From: Takakia lepidozioides
Lineage: Eukaryota > Streptophyta > Takakiopsida > Takakiales > Takakiaceae
Assembly: GCA_030704615.1 (NCBI GenBank)
Contig: CM060731.1
Coordinates: 62,726,756 to 62,786,755, forward strand
Direction of reading: 5' to 3'
DNA: 60,000 nt
In this document: positions 57,626 to 60,000 of the stretch, one piece after another
Numbering within the stretch: the first letter of the stretch is position 1
How the letters are laid out: the number at the start of each line of letters is the position of its first letter
The notes under the pieces: model-generated
What the model was told of the DNA's origin: nothing
Database searches by the model: none
Seen by the model: the letters and a program-made list of their open reading frames with translations, nothing else
Program-made: the position numbers and the translations under genes

Positions 57626-58617
57626 AGGAGCCGGTAACAGGGGAGCAAACTTGGAGAATGTTTGGGAACAAGGTCCTAAAGTTGGGAGCATGAGGAGAGA
57701 ACAAGAGCATTCCCCACCTTCTCAAAATGGCTAGTAGTCTGCCAGAGCCTCTCCGAGTTCCGGCTAGCGGGGCCCACCATCTCACACGAATGGTGTGGTT
57801 CAACACCCACATAAGTCCTCACATTATTATTGTGTCATTGGAGGACTTGCGGGAGGTCTAAACTCGTCGGGTAAGCCTAGTCTCTTCAACTTAATAGAAT
57901 ATGTATATATAATGACGCCAACAGGAGCTAGCATAAGAGCCTCTTCCATTTGCAGGTATGGCCCTTTCGGGGGTGTGCTCTATCAGACCCAGAACCAGTT
58001 ACGTAGTGGCAAGTTGGCCACTTTCAATCTTTCTTTTGTTGAGGATTAAGGCTGTAAGTGACGTAATTGCTATGAAGTGTAGGGTTCGTAGAAGTGGGGT
58101 TGGTGTATTTTAACGGAAGTTTGAGGTTTTTTTTTAGAATTTGCGTGTTGTGGCAATGTGCTCCCCCTCTGACACCAGCGGTAATGATAGGCAAATGGGC
58201 AGTGTTCCATCCATGGTGACGACGGGCTAAGATGAGCAGTTCATGTTTTTCATGTTTATACATAATTGATTTGTTATGATCTCTATCACAAAATGTAAAT
58301 TCTATTTTATAAATGGTGAGGGAGGGGTGTGGACCTGTTGCTATTGTTGATGAAAGAGCTAGTCCATGGATAAGTAGAATATCAGGACATAACCTTGCTA
58401 GACAATGACAAGGGATATAGGGACATGTGCAGGGTAGAAGCCATGGAGGTATTGTGTGGTCCGGTCGTCTACCTTGAAACGTACTTAGAATTACAATGCA
58501 ACAAAAGAAGTTGGAAGATGCCAAACTCATTGGTTATTTCTGGTTATATCTAATCCATGGAATATGGGGTGCTTACAATGGAGAATGAGGCCATGTGTCC
58601 ACTTTGGGGGCTGTGCC
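57626..58617. other. intergenic, no gene recognised
   Basis: The frames are short. A 168-codon open frame on the minus strand (58530-58024) has no conserved motif and I do not call it. Confidence 0.4.
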
Positions 58618-58803
58618 TGACAACCAGCCCAATGGTAATGGGCACATACCACATTAGATGTGGTTGTGGGTTCAAACCACGGTCTGGTGTGTCATGAAGG
58701 TGTCTAGTGTCCACCTTTCAGTTGGAAAGCAGTAAGCTCTTGTGGTGAAGAGACACCAGAATTTACGCTCCCTTCCATACGCGTCTATTTTTTATTTTTT
58801 TTG
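58618..58803 (+). mobile_element. tRNA-derived SINE, copy 2
   Basis: The tRNA-like head has D-arm GCCC-AATGGTAAT-GGGC, T-arm GTGG-GTTCAAA-CCAC and terminal pairing of tgaca-accag with ctggtgtgtca. The body shares gtgtccacctt, ggaaagcagtaag, gagacacca and gcgctcc-like segments with the copy at 31750 and ends in a T-rich run. About 75-80 percent similar by eye. Confidence 0.8.
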
Positions 58804-60000
58804 CGTGGCATAATGTTCAATGCTTCTTAGGATATAATAAAGGCCAGAATAGATTTATTCTTTGATTATCTATGTATTGGCCGTATCGAAATCGTAGTGT
58901 TTGTGTGACTTGGGCGTCAGTAATTATAGGAGAGGTCCAAAAATAGTTGGACATGGCATGCACTAGGTGTGGGGAAGATACCCATTTTGATATGTATGGT
59001 ATTGTGTAGGTGCGGGATAGTTGGAATTGTTCTTTGGTTTCCTTTTGTGACATATATGTGTGGATCTCCTATAGGTGCGATAGCATAGCACGGAGTCTCG
59101 CCATAGTTGAGACAAGCCAAAATGGATATGCGTGATGGATAAACTTAATAGATAAATTGTAGTTGTGTGCCTAATGTCCTAGCATAGGCCTTAGCTACAG
59201 GCCTCACGCTTAAGGGTTAAAGCCTTCACGGCCTTTCTTGGTGATTATTTTCCACCTTTTCTAAATGCAATTATGATTGACTCAGTAAAAGGGCCTCTGT
59301 CCTTTTTTTTTAGTTTTTGTCCTGGTTTTTTTTTTAAATAGAACAGGGGGTCCACTTTCTTTCCCAAAACAATAAATATAAGCTTCTTCATTCATCCAGC
59401 AGGAAGGTTCTCTCTCTCCCTCAGCAGGTGGTATGTTTGCTTTATGGCCCACCGGGGTTTTATTTTTCCCCTCATAAATAAAATATGGGGGCCTCATTCC
59501 CTTTATAAAAAAAGAAAATGTATAAAGTAAATAAATAAATTTTCGTCTGTTTCATGTTCATCTCACTCAGCACTGACTGTTTACTTCTCTGTTTTCTTCG
59601 ATCTTCATGTAGCTAGTAGGCTATGGTTCGGGGAAGTTCCCCATCGGTTAGCCTTTACGGCCTCCCTGGTGGTTATTTTTTCCACCTTTTTTTAACCTTT
59701 ATTGGCTCTCTTGTAGAGAAAGACTTTGCGGAGACATGCAAGCCCATGAATAAAATGTGGTCAAAGTACCTTATCAAGGCGCTAATTGGTGTGTTGTGCT
59801 GAGTCATGCTCCCTAGTCTTACCTTCCTCTTATGTTGTGCCAAAGCAAAGCAAGAGAGCCAATTGTCATTTGAGGCTTGTTTTATTTAATTTGATTGAAA
59901 GGGCCTCTGTCCCCCTTTTTTTCTTTTTCTTTTTTTTAAGAAAAAAATACAAAGGGGAAGAAGCCTTGTACATCATATTAATAGGGGTGTCCTGGAAAAA
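58804..60000. other. gene-free end of window with repeated segments
   Basis: Segments at about 59199-59320 (cttcacggcctttcttggtg, ttattttccacctttt, aaagggcctctgtcc, poly-T) reappear as two pieces at 59645-59695 and 59895-59935. Homopolymer T tracts are frequent. No coding structure is seen. Confidence 0.45.

Noticed and set aside
57418-57734. Frames of 68-98 codons on both strands
   Set aside because: They translate the GC-rich tandem repeat.
58024-58530. 168-codon minus-strand frame
   Set aside because: It has low complexity and no recognisable domain; there is no promoter or splice evidence.

Overview
This is nuclear DNA of a land plant. It carries intron-containing genes for a class III peroxidase, a BAT1/GABA-type amino acid permease, a plant 2-oxoglutarate dioxygenase and an F-box protein. 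It also carries several long intronless PPR genes of the DYW class. Closely related MYxKCGS-type PLS-DYW genes and their wreckage packed into 20 kb, together with abundant transposon debris, suggest a non-seed vascular plant (fern or lycophyte) with heavy organellar RNA editing. That assignment is inference; nothing in the window fixes the species.

Layout. 1-22 kb is a PPR neighbourhood: an intact DYW gene (minus, 2848-5391), a DYW-region scrap (plus, 6749-6979), a 992-residue PPR reading frame whose DYW end has decayed (plus, 7495-10724), a badly broken copy (minus, about 18.27-19.33 kb) and a second intact DYW gene (minus, 19346-21799). Between them lie a LINE remnant (12.2-12.9 kb), a field of short CACTA/TAGTG repeats (13.0-14.0 kb) and a single-exon F-box gene (15913-17115). 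22-38 kb holds four plus-strand intron-containing genes whose exons I assembled from splice sites and reading phase: a two-exon 2OG-Fe(II) dioxygenase, a seven-exon DsbA/FrnE-like thioredoxin-fold protein, a two-exon LEA-like protein with a mitochondrial-type leader, and a seven-exon BAT1-like permease.

38-48 kb is repeat-rich. It contains a 2.5 kb foldback-type element (about 40.14-42.68 kb) enclosing a tandem array with hairpins, and a multi-exon gene of unknown function with a cysteine-rich motif (43859-46075). A rearranged, partly inverted fragment copy of that gene sits at 37.6-38.3 kb. 48.7-50.9 kb is a four-exon secretory peroxidase. 53.15-56.28 kb is a six-exon conserved plant protein of unknown function whose fourth intron looks like a minor-spliceosome (U12) AT-AC intron. 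The last 3.7 kb has no gene I can support, but holds a tRNA-derived SINE (a second copy lies at 31.75 kb), a possible second SINE family and GC-rich tandem repeats.

The genes do not form a pathway or operon. The PPR genes probably act in organellar RNA editing, and the others are independent housekeeping, transport or stress genes. All coordinates, splice sites and translations were worked out by eye, so exon ends could be off where stated.
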